This document shows, piece after piece, positions 50,941 to 59,935 of a stretch of DNA of 60,801 nucleotides (position 1 is the first letter of the stretch; each line of letters starts with the position of its first letter). Made by a program: the position numbers and the translations under genes. Origin of the DNA: Bacillota bacterium (GTDB lineage: Bacteria; Bacillota; Clostridia; Christensenellales; Aristaeellaceae); the NCBI GenBank assembly GCA_023416655.1, contig JAEZHK010000141.1, forward strand, positions 1-60,801, given 5' to 3'. The notes under the pieces were generated by a model. The model did no database searches. It saw only the letters and a list, made by a program, of their open reading frames with translations, and was not told where the DNA came from.

Positions 50941-52697
50941 AGGCTCACCCCCACGAGATCAAATTGATAGGTCGCGGTGATGCCGTCCGCCGCGCGCGTC
51001 AGCGTGACCGACTTCATGCCGCTGTGCGCCGCGTTCCACGCCGTATCGGCCGTAGCATTGGTGGACAGGCGCGTCCACTTGAACAGGCCCGCGTCAAATT
51101 CGTCCGTCGCATCGACGGCCCCGCGCCATACGCGCGCCGTCAGTGTGGTCGAAGCGATGCCGGCGCCCAGCGCGTCGCCCGTCGAGTCGATCTCCAAGCG
51201 CAGGCCCACGACCTCGTTCATGTCGTCCTGCAGCGCCGCGAGCCGCGCCTCGACCATTGCCTGGGCAGACGCCGCGGTCGTGAGATCGCCGGTCGCAGAG
51301 CCAAGCTCCACCGCCAGCACCCGGTCGTTCAGGCAATCCCAGACATGCCGCACGACTTCCGCTTTCAGGTCGATGCCCAGCTTCGGATGGTGTACGCGCA
51401 CCACGTCGAACAGGAACACGCCTTCCAGCGCGCGGTACTGTGCGTACTCCTCGGTATCGCCCAGACTTACAAAGTCGATGGAAACGCTGATCGCCGGCAG
51501 GTCGCAGCCCTTATCAAACATTGCCTGTGCCTGAGCGCGCATCCGCGCGCGTGCGAGCGCCGCCGGAACGGAATCGCTGACCTTGCAGCCGTCACACTTC
51601 AGGTAGTAGATGTGCGGCGCCGCGTAATCGGACGCGTGCGGCGAGTCCACCCAGATCGTGCCGTCGAGCAGAAGCTCCGCGCCCGTCTTTGTTTGCCCGA
51701 CGGGAATAATCCGCGTGATCACGTCCTCGACGTTTTCCACACAATCCACGCCGGTCAGGTTCTTCGCGTACTCGATGCGCACGCCGCGGTCAAGGCCCGC
51801 CTTTGACAGAAGGTAGACCTCCCAGTCATCGCGGACCAACTGTGCGCCCCACAGCGCGCAGAAGCCCGTCTTATCTTCGAGCAGCGCCCGGACCGGATTA
51901 ATCCGCGTCCAATTGATACCGGTGCGCGTGCCGACGATGTCCGTATAAAAATCGAAATCCGTCGCCACGGTGAGGAATTCCTTGATCTTGATGAGCGATT
52001 CCTTTGCCCCCACCGACCCCGTGTTCTTGTAGTTCGTCAGGTTCCCGCGCAGGTCATAAAAAAGGCGCAGCGCGGTGACGCTGACGCTCTTCCCGGATTC
52101 GCTCTTCTTGACCTCCGTGATGCGGAAAAGCTGGTCCCGGATCGGCCACGCAGGCATGGCCTGCTCGATGCCGGCCGGCGTCGCCGGCGCCGATTCAGGC
52201 GTCTCATACCTCAGCGCCGCCTTCGCGATCCAGCCGGATGTGCCGCCCGACATGACCGGCCTTCCGACCCTCCCGTTGATGATGGAGCCGCCATACCGGA
52301 TCTTGTAGCGGCCCAAGGCTTCGTCTTTTAGCGTGACCAGCACGCGCGTCCCCGCCTTGAGCGGCGACTTCGACTTCTTGACGCCGCCCGACTTCTTCGA
52401 ATAGACGTACCGCTGCCCCTTTGTCGCGGTCGGCAGGATGCTCCAGATCTCAAACGTGGTGACGACTGTGCCGTCGACGATCTCCGGACAGGTTCGTACA
52501 GGGATCGGTGCCCGGAGGATACGGTCAGGGAGGAGCGCAGCGTACCGGCCCCATTCATCCACAGGATGGACCAGCGTCAGTTCGCTCGCGCCGTTGCCGA
52601 CCTCCTCGTGCCGGCACTCGGTCGGCTCAAGCGCGCCGACCAGCCCGATGCACGCGAAATCCGTCGCATTCGCCTCATATACGTAGACGTTCCCCAT
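50937..52697 (-). CDS. Prophage tail endopeptidase / minor structural protein (Tal-like)
   Basis: 586 residues. The N-terminal block (YVYEANATDFACIGLVGALE) and the central region with IRDQLFRITEVKKSESGKS belong to the tail-tip protein that follows Dit in siphophages. An inserted SH3-like segment (RVLVTLKDEALGRYKIRYGG and GWIAKAALRYE) is embedded near residues 110-170. The C-terminal 150 residues are mostly beta/coil with short repeats. The ATG at 52697 follows GGAGGTGG. Confidence 0.84.
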   Translation of the reverse strand: MGNVYVYEANATDFACIGLVGALEPTECRHEEVGNGASELTLVHPVDEWGRYAALLPDRILRAPIPVRTCPEIVDGTVVTTFEIWSILPTATKGQRYVYSKKSGGVKKSKSPLKAGTRVLVTLKDEALGRYKIRYGGSIINGRVGRPVMSGGTSGWIAKAALRYETPESAPATPAGIEQAMPAWPIRDQLFRITEVKKSESGKSVSVTALRLFYDLRGNLTNYKNTGSVGAKESLIKIKEFLTVATDFDFYTDIVGTRTGINWTRINPVRALLEDKTGFCALWGAQLVRDDWEVYLLSKAGLDRGVRIEYAKNLTGVDCVENVEDVITRIIPVGQTKTGAELLLDGTIWVDSPHASDYAAPHIYYLKCDGCKVSDSVPAALARARMRAQAQAMFDKGCDLPAISVSIDFVSLGDTEEYAQYRALEGVFLFDVVRVHHPKLGIDLKAEVVRHVWDCLNDRVLAVELGSATGDLTTAASAQAMVEARLAALQDDMNEVVGLRLEIDSTGDALGAGIASTTLTARVWRGAVDATDEFDAGLFKWTRLSTNATADTAWNAAHSGMKSVTLTRAADGITATYQFDLVGVSL

Positions 52698-52710
52698 GTC
52701 ACCACCTCCG

Positions 52711-53424
52711 TCAAATCCAGCGCCAGCGCGGGCTGATCGTGACCGAGGACACGATGCCCGTCCATGAAATCACGTTCGCGCCCGGCAGGAGGACCGGCCA
52801 CTCGGATAGGTCCACCTTCGAGCCGGCCAGCACGCCGTCCTTGTGTGCAAGGCGCGCACCGCAATCCAGCGTGATCTTCCCGTCCACGGCGTCCAGTTCC
52901 ACCACGTAACTGCCGATGACCAGCGTAATGTCGCCGGAACCGGTCACGGTGATCTCCGGCTCCGACTCCGCCGTGCATGGATTGGAAACAGATGAGCCGG
53001 AAACCGTCACCACAATGTCGCTGACGATCAGCTTGTAGGCGTGCGGCTTCACCCAGATCGGCAGTGAAAAGACCCGGTCGTTATAGCCCGGCAGCACAGG
53101 CTCAAAGTTCACCGCTTCGAGGATCTGCCCATAAAAAAAGACACCCGGCTGATCGGACAGCGTAAGCTGCCCGCTGCCCGTCAGCCAGCCGATGATGGCG
53201 CGCAGGTCCGCGACCGGAACGCCCTGCTCATACGGCAGGTAGCATTCGATGTTCAGCAGAATCTCGTCGCGCACATCCCCCATGAGATGGAGCGCGCCGT
53301 GCCGCCCAGGGACCACCACGGTGGTGTTCCGCTGCGCGCCGGAGATCGGCGCCGGCAGGCTGCGCACCACCACGCCATAGGAATCAGAGGAAGCGCCGCG
53401 CCAAGTGAACGACATGTCAGCCAT
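52711..53424 (-). CDS. Distal tail protein (Dit-like)
   Basis: 237 residues. The opening MADMSFTWRGASSDSYGVVV, then PGRHGALHLMGDVRDEILLN and the ending SWTGIVSSVTISPRWRWI match the siphophage Dit architecture, a ring-forming beta domain plus a galectin-like end. It joins the tail tube to the baseplate. Its ATG overlaps the tape-measure stop (TGATG). The alternative TTG one codon upstream is unneeded. Confidence 0.85.
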   Translation of the reverse strand: MADMSFTWRGASSDSYGVVVRSLPAPISGAQRNTTVVVPGRHGALHLMGDVRDEILLNIECYLPYEQGVPVADLRAIIGWLTGSGQLTLSDQPGVFFYGQILEAVNFEPVLPGYNDRVFSLPIWVKPHAYKLIVSDIVVTVSGSSVSNPCTAESEPEITVTGSGDITLVIGSYVVELDAVDGKITLDCGARLAHKDGVLAGSKVDLSEWPVLLPGANVISWTGIVSSVTISPRWRWI

Positions 53425-56400
53425 CAAACCAGCCCCTTCCCGATGTCAAGACGCCGCTGCCGCTCCGCCACCGCGCGCGTGTTGTCCGCGGCCGTCACCT
53501 GCGCGAGCACCTTCCCATCCAGATTCAGATTAACCGGCTGGCTGGCCATCGCCGCCGCCAGCTTGGAGTAGTCAATGGAAAACGCAGCCGCGCGCTGCGT
53601 GTTCTTGGTAGCGTTCGCCGGCACGCCCACCAGCCGCTCGACCGTCTTCTGGGAGGATAGCAAGCGGTCATCCACGCCCAGCGCGAACGAATCCGCGATG
53701 TTGTGGCCGATGCCGCGGAACACCTTGGAAGGTGACGCGATGCCCGCCTTCCGCTTCGCCGCCTGAACCGCGGCCACGATGATCCCCTCGAAGGTCGAGA
53801 TGACGGACGCCCTTTTGGAAGTGACGCCGTCGATCAGGCCCTGTACCATGTTCACGCCGGCCAGCCTCGCAGAAGCAACCTCGGACCCGAACGCCGTCGC
53901 CGCTGCCTTTGAAATGCTGTTGCCGGCCGTCGTGACTGTTCCGACCGCGGCCGAGATTGCGCCTGCGAGCACGTCTACCAGCTTCTGCCCGGTGCCTTCC
54001 TCGGCGACCGGCGCAGCCGATACCGTGACCGGCGCCTCCACGACAAGTCCGCCCGTGCCGGAGCCTTTGCCCTCGGTTGAGCCGCCCGACGAAAGGCTAT
54101 CGCTAAGCACGCCCTGTACCTTTTCCGCTGCGCCGTCCTCCACCGTTGGCTTGGGCGTCACCTTGAGCGGCACTTCCAGCGCGCCGGTTCCGCCCTCCGC
54201 GCCGCCGCCCGTCGCGGTCGGCTGCGTCATGGCATCGGCAATCGCCTGCGGGAGATTCATCTCGCCCAGCGCCAGCGCCAGCTTGTCCCGCATGCTGGCC
54301 GCGTCGTAATTGAATCCGGCAAGCAGGCCCTCTTCGATCAGGCCCTGCATGGCCGTCGCCATCGGGGACGTGTCCAGCCCGGCCGTTTCCTTGCCCGCGG
54401 ATTCCACCAACTGCCCCATGTAAAACTGCAGTTCAGAGTTCAGTTCAGACGGCCCGCCGGCTTCGAGCAGCTTCTTAAAGTAGGTGGTCGGATCATCGAT
54501 CCCCATCATTTTACCGAGCCGCTCCATGAGCGCCGTGTTCTCGACCGCGCCCTCCGGACCGCCCTTGTTGAGTGCGTCCTGCAGCGCTGCGGCTAGGTCC
54601 AGCTTTTCAAACGCACCCATAAGCTGTTCCTGCAGCCCGGCGTCCTGACCGGAAAGACCGGCGAATAACTCGTTCAGGTTTTGCAAGAGCGCCGCCTGAA
54701 TGCGCGCCTTGTCGGCCGCGAGATCGGCCTCGATCTGAGCGACCTCGGCGTCGTGCTGCTGCTTCAGCTTTTCCAACGCCGCGCCGGTGACGCCCTGCGA
54801 CTGCTCGTCGAACCGCTGATCGGCGCCCTTCCGGCGACCGGCTGCGTTCTGCTCGGCGTCGTATACGTCCAGCTTGTACTGGTTCTTCGCGGTCGTGAAC
54901 GCAAGCCCGGTGGTTTCCTCGTCGGTCTTGACGCCCGACTTCACCAGCCGCTGTGCGCGCTGCGCCTCGGCTGATTCCGTCTCTTGGAGCAGCTTCGCAA
55001 CCGCCGCCGCGGTTTCTTCCGCGCGGCGCTTGAGCGCCTCCAACTCGTCCAGCGAACCCTGCACCGCCGACGTGGACTTGCCCGACATCTCGTTCACATA
55101 GGCAAGGCTGTCCGTACAGGTCTGTTGCACGCTCAAAACCAACGCGCCATTCTCGGTCGTGATCGCGTCCGCGCGGGTTTGATATTCCTCGAGCGTAATG
55201 AAGCCGCTCTCAAGCTGTTCCTTCAGGCCCGCGAGCTGCGTCTCGGTGTTCAGGTTGATGTCCTTGACCAGAGCGTCGTAATAGCCCTGCACCTCGGCGT
55301 TCAGGTCCTTCGTCTGCTGTGCCGTGTCCGGCTTCCCGTCGGTCAACGCCGCGTACACCTGATCGTAGATCGAACCGGCCTCAACCTTCGCGTTCGCCTT
55401 CACGGTCACGTCCACATCGACGGAGTCAAGCCCCTTCTTGAACGCGGCCAGCTTCTCCGGATCGACCTTTGCGAGTGCAGCGTCCACCGCGTCCATCTGC
55501 GGGGGAAGCCCGGCCAGCGCGACACCCAGCGCCGCGACGCCGGTCAAGCCCAGCGTGATCCAGCCAGCCGGCCCGGACATCGCCTGCGTGATTACCGTGA
55601 CGGAGGATACCAGCTTGCCCATGACGATCAGCGTCGGCCCAACGGCCGCGGCAACGCCGGCCACCGTCAGGATCGTCTGCTGCATGCCCTCGTCCATCGA
55701 CGCCCAGTTCCGCGTCAGGTTCGTCACCCAGTCCGTCAGGCTCATCACCCTGGGCGCAAGGTCCTCGCCGAATTCGATGCCCAACCCCTCGGTTGCTGCC
55801 CCCAACCTGTCCATTGCGCCGCTCAAGCCGCCGGAGAGCGTATCGGCAAAGCGCTGCGCTGCGCCGTCCGAATTTTCAATATCGCTGGCAAACTTCGCAT
55901 AGAGGCCGGTGGTCCCGGCCATGAGCGCCTCCGCGGCCTTCAGGTCGCGGACGTTGAAGAGTTCCGACATGAGATCGGCGCGCTTCTGGTCGGACCAGCC
56001 GTCCATGATCTTTGCAAGGTCGGTGAAAATGTCGTTCAGCCCGCGGAATTGCCCCTGCGCGTCGAACGCCTCCAGCTTGTACTTCTTCATCGACTTGGCA
56101 GCAGTATCCATCGGCGCAGACAGCGCATTGATGACGTTACGGAGCATGGTGCCGCCCTCGGCGCCCTTCAAGCCGTTGTTCGCCAAGATGCCCAGTTCTG
56201 CGTTTAGTTCGACCGTGCCGCCCTTGAGGATTTTCGCCGTGCCGCCGACGGTCAGGACCGCCTCGCCCAACTGCGCGATGCTCGCGTTCGAAACGCTGGC
56301 GCCCTTGGCAAGCTGGTCTACGTAGCCGTTCATGTCGGACACGCCCAGCCCCAGCGAGGACATGCTGTCGGTCAGCATCGCAGCCGCCGCCTCAAGGTCG

Positions 56401-56867
56401 ATACCGGCCGCGGCCGACAGCTTCAGGACGGTGGGCAGCGCCGCGATGGAACCCTCAGTGTCATAGCCCGCCGCGGCGAGCGCGTTCAGCGCCTGCGCAG
56501 CCTTCGTCGCCGAAAATTGCGTCGTAAGCCCAATCTCCTGCGCCGCCTCGGTCAGCCGCTTGGTTTCCTCCTCGGACGCCTCCATCGTGGCCGTGACCTG
56601 CCGGATGGCGTCGTCGAACGACACAAAGGTAGCGGTGGCCGCAGCGCCCAGACCGACGATGGGAACCGTCAGGCCCAGCGTCATGAGCTTGCCGGTGGAC
56701 GCCATCGCGTCGCCGATGGCGAGCGCCTTTTTCGCCGTGGACGCGCTGTCGCTTTGCAGCGTCTTCATCAGGCTGCGGCCGGTCGCGATGCCGCTCTCAA
56801 ACTTCGTCGTATCCAGCATCAGATACGCTACGACCTTACCAGCATCAAGCCCCACGCTTACCGCCAC
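53424..56867 (-). CDS. Phage tail tape measure protein (TP901 family)
   Basis: 1147 residues, fixing tail length. The N-terminal TP901 core is visible at about 60-330 (VSFDDAIRQVTATMEASEEE, then GLTTQFSATKAAQALNALAA and NNGLKGAEGGTMLRNVINAL). A transmembrane-like segment lies near residues 395-420 (TILTVAGVAAAVGPTLIVMG). A long coiled-coil stretch rich in Gln, Glu and Lys spans about 500-800. GTG start at 56867; a second in-frame GTG at 56855 with AAGGGTGG upstream is an equally good start. It overlaps the T-type frame gene by 23 bp. Confidence 0.92.
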   Translation of the reverse strand: MAVSVGLDAGKVVAYLMLDTTKFESGIATGRSLMKTLQSDSASTAKKALAIGDAMASTGKLMTLGLTVPIVGLGAAATATFVSFDDAIRQVTATMEASEEETKRLTEAAQEIGLTTQFSATKAAQALNALAAAGYDTEGSIAALPTVLKLSAAAGIDLEAAAAMLTDSMSSLGLGVSDMNGYVDQLAKGASVSNASIAQLGEAVLTVGGTAKILKGGTVELNAELGILANNGLKGAEGGTMLRNVINALSAPMDTAAKSMKKYKLEAFDAQGQFRGLNDIFTDLAKIMDGWSDQKRADLMSELFNVRDLKAAEALMAGTTGLYAKFASDIENSDGAAQRFADTLSGGLSGAMDRLGAATEGLGIEFGEDLAPRVMSLTDWVTNLTRNWASMDEGMQQTILTVAGVAAAVGPTLIVMGKLVSSVTVITQAMSGPAGWITLGLTGVAALGVALAGLPPQMDAVDAALAKVDPEKLAAFKKGLDSVDVDVTVKANAKVEAGSIYDQVYAALTDGKPDTAQQTKDLNAEVQGYYDALVKDINLNTETQLAGLKEQLESGFITLEEYQTRADAITTENGALVLSVQQTCTDSLAYVNEMSGKSTSAVQGSLDELEALKRRAEETAAAVAKLLQETESAEAQRAQRLVKSGVKTDEETTGLAFTTAKNQYKLDVYDAEQNAAGRRKGADQRFDEQSQGVTGAALEKLKQQHDAEVAQIEADLAADKARIQAALLQNLNELFAGLSGQDAGLQEQLMGAFEKLDLAAALQDALNKGGPEGAVENTALMERLGKMMGIDDPTTYFKKLLEAGGPSELNSELQFYMGQLVESAGKETAGLDTSPMATAMQGLIEEGLLAGFNYDAASMRDKLALALGEMNLPQAIADAMTQPTATGGGAEGGTGALEVPLKVTPKPTVEDGAAEKVQGVLSDSLSSGGSTEGKGSGTGGLVVEAPVTVSAAPVAEEGTGQKLVDVLAGAISAAVGTVTTAGNSISKAAATAFGSEVASARLAGVNMVQGLIDGVTSKRASVISTFEGIIVAAVQAAKRKAGIASPSKVFRGIGHNIADSFALGVDDRLLSSQKTVERLVGVPANATKNTQRAAAFSIDYSKLAAAMASQPVNLNLDGKVLAQVTAADNTRAVAERQRRLDIGKGLV

Positions 56868-57093
56868 CCTTCAGCATTGAGATCACCGCCGCGTTGTTCG
56901 TCGTTTTCGCCGGGCGCAGCTTCTGCTTCTGCGTCAGCCGGAGCAGAATGTCAAAGACCGCCTCGTCCAAACTCCACGCGGCGATCTCATCATCCACCCG
57001 GAGTAGTTCGCTTGGCCTTGCGCCCATTTGCTTGAGCATTACCGCCAATTGCACCCCGTGCCGCTGCACGAAATCCGGCCAAAGAGGCCGCAC
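56845..57093 (-). CDS. Second frame of the tail assembly chaperone (GT-type extension)
   Basis: 82 codons in the +1 frame relative to the chaperone gene, overlapping it by about 104 bp and ending in LKGGGKRGA just where the tape measure gene starts. The frame is open upstream from about 57138 and has no convincing start site of its own (GTG at 57093 sits inside GGAGGTGCGG). As in most siphophages, it is likely expressed as a fusion by a programmed shift from the upstream frame. Confidence 0.65.
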   Translation of the reverse strand: MRPLWPDFVQRHGVQLAVMLKQMGARPSELLRVDDEIAAWSLDEAVFDILLRLTQKQKLRPAKTTNNAAVISMLKGGGKRGA

Positions 57094-57439
57094 CTCCGAG
57101 AACGAAGGTGTAGATCTCCAAAAGCTGATCGTCCGTCAGCACGGCGCCGGCTTCGTGGATTTCATCCACCGTCGGCTCAACCAGCGCCATGTCGGCCAGC
57201 GCAATGAGCGCCTTCGACTGGTCCGGCACGCTGCGCTTTGCGAGCGCCGCCGAGTTCTGCACGAAAAGCTCCTCCACGATGGGGAGCAGCGGGTTCGGGA
57301 TCTCGCCGGCTGCGGCCATTTCAAAAAGGCGAGGACGGCGCGCCTTGCATCGGAACGACGTGCCCGGCTCCCAGCCTGAAAGCTCGATTTCCTGCGCAGC
57401 GTTCGCCGCGCGAATCTCGTCCAGAGAAGTGATTGCCAT
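56990..57439 (-). CDS. Phage tail assembly chaperone (G-type)
   Basis: 149 residues. It begins MAITSLDEIRAANAAQEIEL and contains SGWEPGTSFRCKARRPRLFE, followed by a helical middle region and a low-complexity Lys/Gly-rich tail. It lies between the tail tube gene and the tape measure gene, the invariant place for this chaperone. The ATG at 57439 follows GAGGAGG. A second reading frame (56845-57093) follows in the +1 frame. Confidence 0.82.
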   Translation of the reverse strand: MAITSLDEIRAANAAQEIELSGWEPGTSFRCKARRPRLFEMAAAGEIPNPLLPIVEELFVQNSAALAKRSVPDQSKALIALADMALVEPTVDEIHEAGAVLTDDQLLEIYTFVLGGAASLAGFRAAARGAIGGNAQANGRKAKRTTPGG

Positions 57440-57453
57440 GATTTGATCCTCCT

Positions 57454-57487
57454 CAAATAAAAGCGGAGCGCCTGCATGGCGCTCCGC
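57454..57487 (-). terminator. Terminator after the major tail protein gene
   Basis: GCGGAGCGCC / GGCGCTCCGC (57463-57487), a perfect 10-bp stem with a 5-nt loop, followed on the minus strand by TTTTATTT. It is likely a partial terminator that keeps tube-protein mRNA above that of the downstream tail genes. Confidence 0.85.
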
Positions 57488-57503
57488 TGGGTTCATCCGG
57501 CCA

Positions 57504-58058
57504 TCAGGTCACGGCCGGCAGTTCCTCAATCTTCTCGACCTCGATCACGCCCACGCCAGTCGCCGGGCGGCTCGTGATCGAATACTTCATGCTGGAGAAC
57601 GCGCCGTCCGAGAAGTTCAGCGGCACGGCCTTACCCTTGCAGCCGGGAAACTTCCACTCGTGGAAGGCGAGCGCGCCGCCGTCGGTGTCGCGGTCGGACG
57701 TGTACAGGAACAGAGAGAAGCCCTTCCTCGTCACGGAAGCGCCCGCGGCCGGACCGGTGTACTTCGTCCACGCGGCGCCGACGCCGGTGGCCGTGCCACC
57801 GTCAATCAACGCGAACACTTCCATGATCACGCGCTGATCTTCCAGATCGATGTCGTAGCCCTTGACGATGTCCTCCGTGCGCAGCAGGCCCTTGATCGCG
57901 TTCTTCACGCGCTGCTCAACCTCCTGACCGGCGGACACGGCCGGCGTCGCGGTTGCGGAGCTTGCCGTCTCGAACACGTGCGTCTTCGGAGTCGTTTCAT
58001 CCGTTACGACCTTCACGCGTTCGACGTTTGCGATGTTGAAACCCTCAAGCAGAGCCAT
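57504..58058 (-). CDS. Major tail (tube) protein
   Basis: 184 residues. It begins MALLEGFNIANVERVKVVTD and ends with GVIEVEKIEELPAVT. Features include KGYDIDLEDQRVIMEVFALI and GFSLFLYTSDRDTDGGALAF, typical of the phi13/TP901-type major tail protein. It polymerises into the tail tube. The ATG at 58058 follows AAAGG. It lies upstream of the chaperone and tape measure, and a strong terminator follows, consistent with high expression. Confidence 0.85.
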   Translation of the reverse strand: MALLEGFNIANVERVKVVTDETTPKTHVFETASSATATPAVSAGQEVEQRVKNAIKGLLRTEDIVKGYDIDLEDQRVIMEVFALIDGGTATGVGAAWTKYTGPAAGASVTRKGFSLFLYTSDRDTDGGALAFHEWKFPGCKGKAVPLNFSDGAFSSMKYSITSRPATGVGVIEVEKIEELPAVT

Positions 58059-58075
58059 TCAGATCACCATACCTT

Positions 58076-58420
58076 TCATCTGAGCGAGCACAGCGCCGCA
58101 TACTCCATGCTGGCGAAGTGTGCCGCCCTGTCCTCGTCGATTTCCTCGTGTGAGATTTCGCCGGTGGTCCTTGCCGCCGGCACGGCGCGCAGCGCGGCCT
58201 GCGAGGATGCAAGCAGCGCGCGCAGGTCGGTCAGCCGGCCAATCGGAACATACCCGGTGACCAGAAACCGCTTGATGCCGGTCGTCTTGCCGGTCGGCAC
58301 TGTGCCGCCGTCGCTCACCACGACGAACGGCGCCTTGCACAGCCCGTCAAACTGGCCCGGCAGGAACACTGCCTGCCCGGCGCCCTTCAGCGCCGTGTAC
58401 ATGGAATCCCGGATGTTCAT
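58076..58420 (-). CDS. Phage tail terminator-like (neck) protein
   Basis: 114 residues. It opens MNIRDSMYTALKGAGQAVFL and shows KAPFVVVSDGGTVPTGKTTG and RFLVTGYVPIGRLTDLRAL. This small alpha/beta protein lies between the gp10-like protein and the tube protein, the standard position of the tail terminator or neck protein. It overlaps the previous gene by 4 bp. Confidence 0.7.
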   Translation of the reverse strand: MNIRDSMYTALKGAGQAVFLPGQFDGLCKAPFVVVSDGGTVPTGKTTGIKRFLVTGYVPIGRLTDLRALLASSQAALRAVPAARTTGEISHEEIDEDRAAHFASMEYAALCSLR

Positions 58421-58944
58421 TTCAACCGCCCTCCAAGCGTCGAGTTCGGCTTCAGCTGATGGCCCGTGTTCTTCGTGTACCGCTCGCGGAATTTCCGCTG
58501 GCGCGTCTTCAGCGCCCGCTTGCTGCGAACAAGCCGCGGTCTGAAACTTCCACGCAGCGCCGCGTCACCGAACCCCGCGCGGATCTCCTTCTCGATTGCC
58601 TCAGCCGTGGGATAAACGACAGACAGATCAGGGAAATTCCTCGACAGCGATTCATGGCCAAATTCGAGGATTTCCATGTAATCGTCGTAATCGCTGTTCG
58701 CCGCCTTGTTTGGCGCGCTGCCGCCGATGGCAATCGTGGTCCGACTGCCGCTCTGCTCGGCTGTGCTCGTCAAACTCCGGCGCGCGGTTCCGGATCGGTC
58801 AACCCATGCCGCGTCCGCCTTCGCTGCGCGCTGTGCCTCCGATGCGACCGCCTGCGCATAGTGCAGCGTGTTTTTTTTGACCAATTCCTTCGCGGCGCCG
58901 GTCGCCCGGAGGAAGTCGCTGGTATCGATCTTGAACCCGTCCAT
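58417..58944 (-). CDS. HK97 gp10-like head-tail joining protein
   Basis: 175 residues. It opens MDGFKIDTSDFLRATGAAKE, then KKNTLHYAQAVASEAQRAAK; the middle has DYMEILEFGHESLSRNFPDL, and the C-terminus is very basic (KRALKTRQRKFRERYTKNTG). This is the pattern of HK97 gp10 family proteins. The ATG at 58944 is near the previous stop (58948). It stabilises the portal-tail joint. Confidence 0.82.
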   Translation of the reverse strand: MDGFKIDTSDFLRATGAAKELVKKNTLHYAQAVASEAQRAAKADAAWVDRSGTARRSLTSTAEQSGSRTTIAIGGSAPNKAANSDYDDYMEILEFGHESLSRNFPDLSVVYPTAEAIEKEIRAGFGDAALRGSFRPRLVRSKRALKTRQRKFRERYTKNTGHQLKPNSTLGGRLK

Positions 58945-58947
58945 GCG

Positions 58948-59304
58948 CTACACCTCCGCGAGCTGGAGGAACACGCGGACGTCGCCGCGGTTCTGGATGT
59001 TCCGGACCGTGCGTTTCACGCCGTCCGGCAGCGCGCAAAGGTCGCCGTGCTTCCACTGGGGAAGATCGGCGCGCCAGATGACCGAAACCCAGAGCGCGTC
59101 ATCATCGGCGAACACCTGCCCGGCTTGTCCGACAGCCCACGAGTCCGGCCGGGCGCCCGGAATGCGCCAGCATTCCACGGAGCCGAGCGCCGTGCTCTCG
59201 TCGGTCGGTTGGTTATAGGCGTCCAAAACCGGCCGCGTGAACACAGCCGTCTCGGTTGGGAATCGTCGGCTGACCGCCTCAACACGCCGACGCATAAGGT
59301 CCAT
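58948..59304 (-). CDS. Phage head closure / head-tail adaptor protein
   Basis: 118 residues. It begins MDLMRRRVEAVSRRFPTETA and includes AYNQPTDESTALGSVECWRI and GVKRTVRNIQNRGDVRVFLQ, matching the phage head-tail adaptor fold (SPP1 gp16-like). It sits between the gp6-like connector and gp10-like protein. Start set at ATG 59304; GTG 59310 is an alternative. Spacing to the previous gene is short, supporting translational coupling. Confidence 0.78.
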   Translation of the reverse strand: MDLMRRRVEAVSRRFPTETAVFTRPVLDAYNQPTDESTALGSVECWRIPGARPDSWAVGQAGQVFADDDALWVSVIWRADLPQWKHGDLCALPDGVKRTVRNIQNRGDVRVFLQLAEV

Positions 59305-59314
59305 ATTCACAGCA

Positions 59315-59875
59315 TCACCACGCCTTCCCGCGGTACGGGGAGAGCAGCGCAGCCGCGGCCGGCGCGAGCCGTTCCAGCCCGCCCACCGCCTGCGACGGCG
59401 ACACATACGATACAGAGTAGCCGTCGAGCCGCTCGGACACGACCTGCTGGCCGTTATTGTCGTTCGCATAGGCGATTGCCCGCCAGATCAGCGCACACGC
59501 CACCTTGATGGGCATCGGCACGGCGTCCAATGGGAAGCCGCCGATGTACTGCACGCGCAATTCCAGCCCCCAAAGGGACGGCACATGCCATGGCAGCGAG
59601 AGGATGCCGCTCGTCTCAGACACTTTACAGCCATCCACTTCCGTGCCCTCAAGTGTGACGGAAACCAGCGAGTCGACCGGATATGCGCGCAGGAGCACTG
59701 TACGCTGGCCGTTCAGACTGAACGTCTCGTCCTGCTCGCCCTGCGCCAGCGTGCGGTTCAGGTAGCCCTCGGCCACCTGCTGTGCGGCGATGATCGCCAC
59801 GGTGACCTCCGCGTCCGTCGCAAACGGCAGGCCCGACAGGTCGCGCATTTCAGCAGCTGTCATGCAGGGAGTCAT
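59315..59875 (-). CDS. Phage head-tail connector, gp6-like
   Basis: 186 residues. It begins MTPCMTAAEMRDLSGLPFAT and has DAEVTVAIIAAQQVAEGYLN, the opening helices of the gp6-like head-tail connector family, with YIGGFPLDAVPMPIKVACAL near the end. It is located directly downstream of the major capsid gene. It forms a ring beneath the portal. The ORF start at ATG 59875 is used; an internal ATG (MTAAEMRD) is possible. Confidence 0.82.
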   Translation of the reverse strand: MTPCMTAAEMRDLSGLPFATDAEVTVAIIAAQQVAEGYLNRTLAQGEQDETFSLNGQRTVLLRAYPVDSLVSVTLEGTEVDGCKVSETSGILSLPWHVPSLWGLELRVQYIGGFPLDAVPMPIKVACALIWRAIAYANDNNGQQVVSERLDGYSVSYVSPSQAVGGLERLAPAAAALLSPYRGKAW

Positions 59876-59893
59876 CGAACCACCTCACAAAGA

Positions 59894-59919
59894 GCGGCGC
59901 GCCCTTGAGGACGCGCCGC
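59894..59919 (-). terminator. Hairpin after the major capsid gene
   Basis: GCGGCGCG / CGCGCCGC (59894-59901 with 59912-59919) followed on the minus strand by only a weak TCTTTG. It is likely a partial terminator or mRNA-stabilising structure behind the capsid gene. Confidence 0.6.
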
Positions 59920-59935
59920 CGTTGGTTATCCCGGA

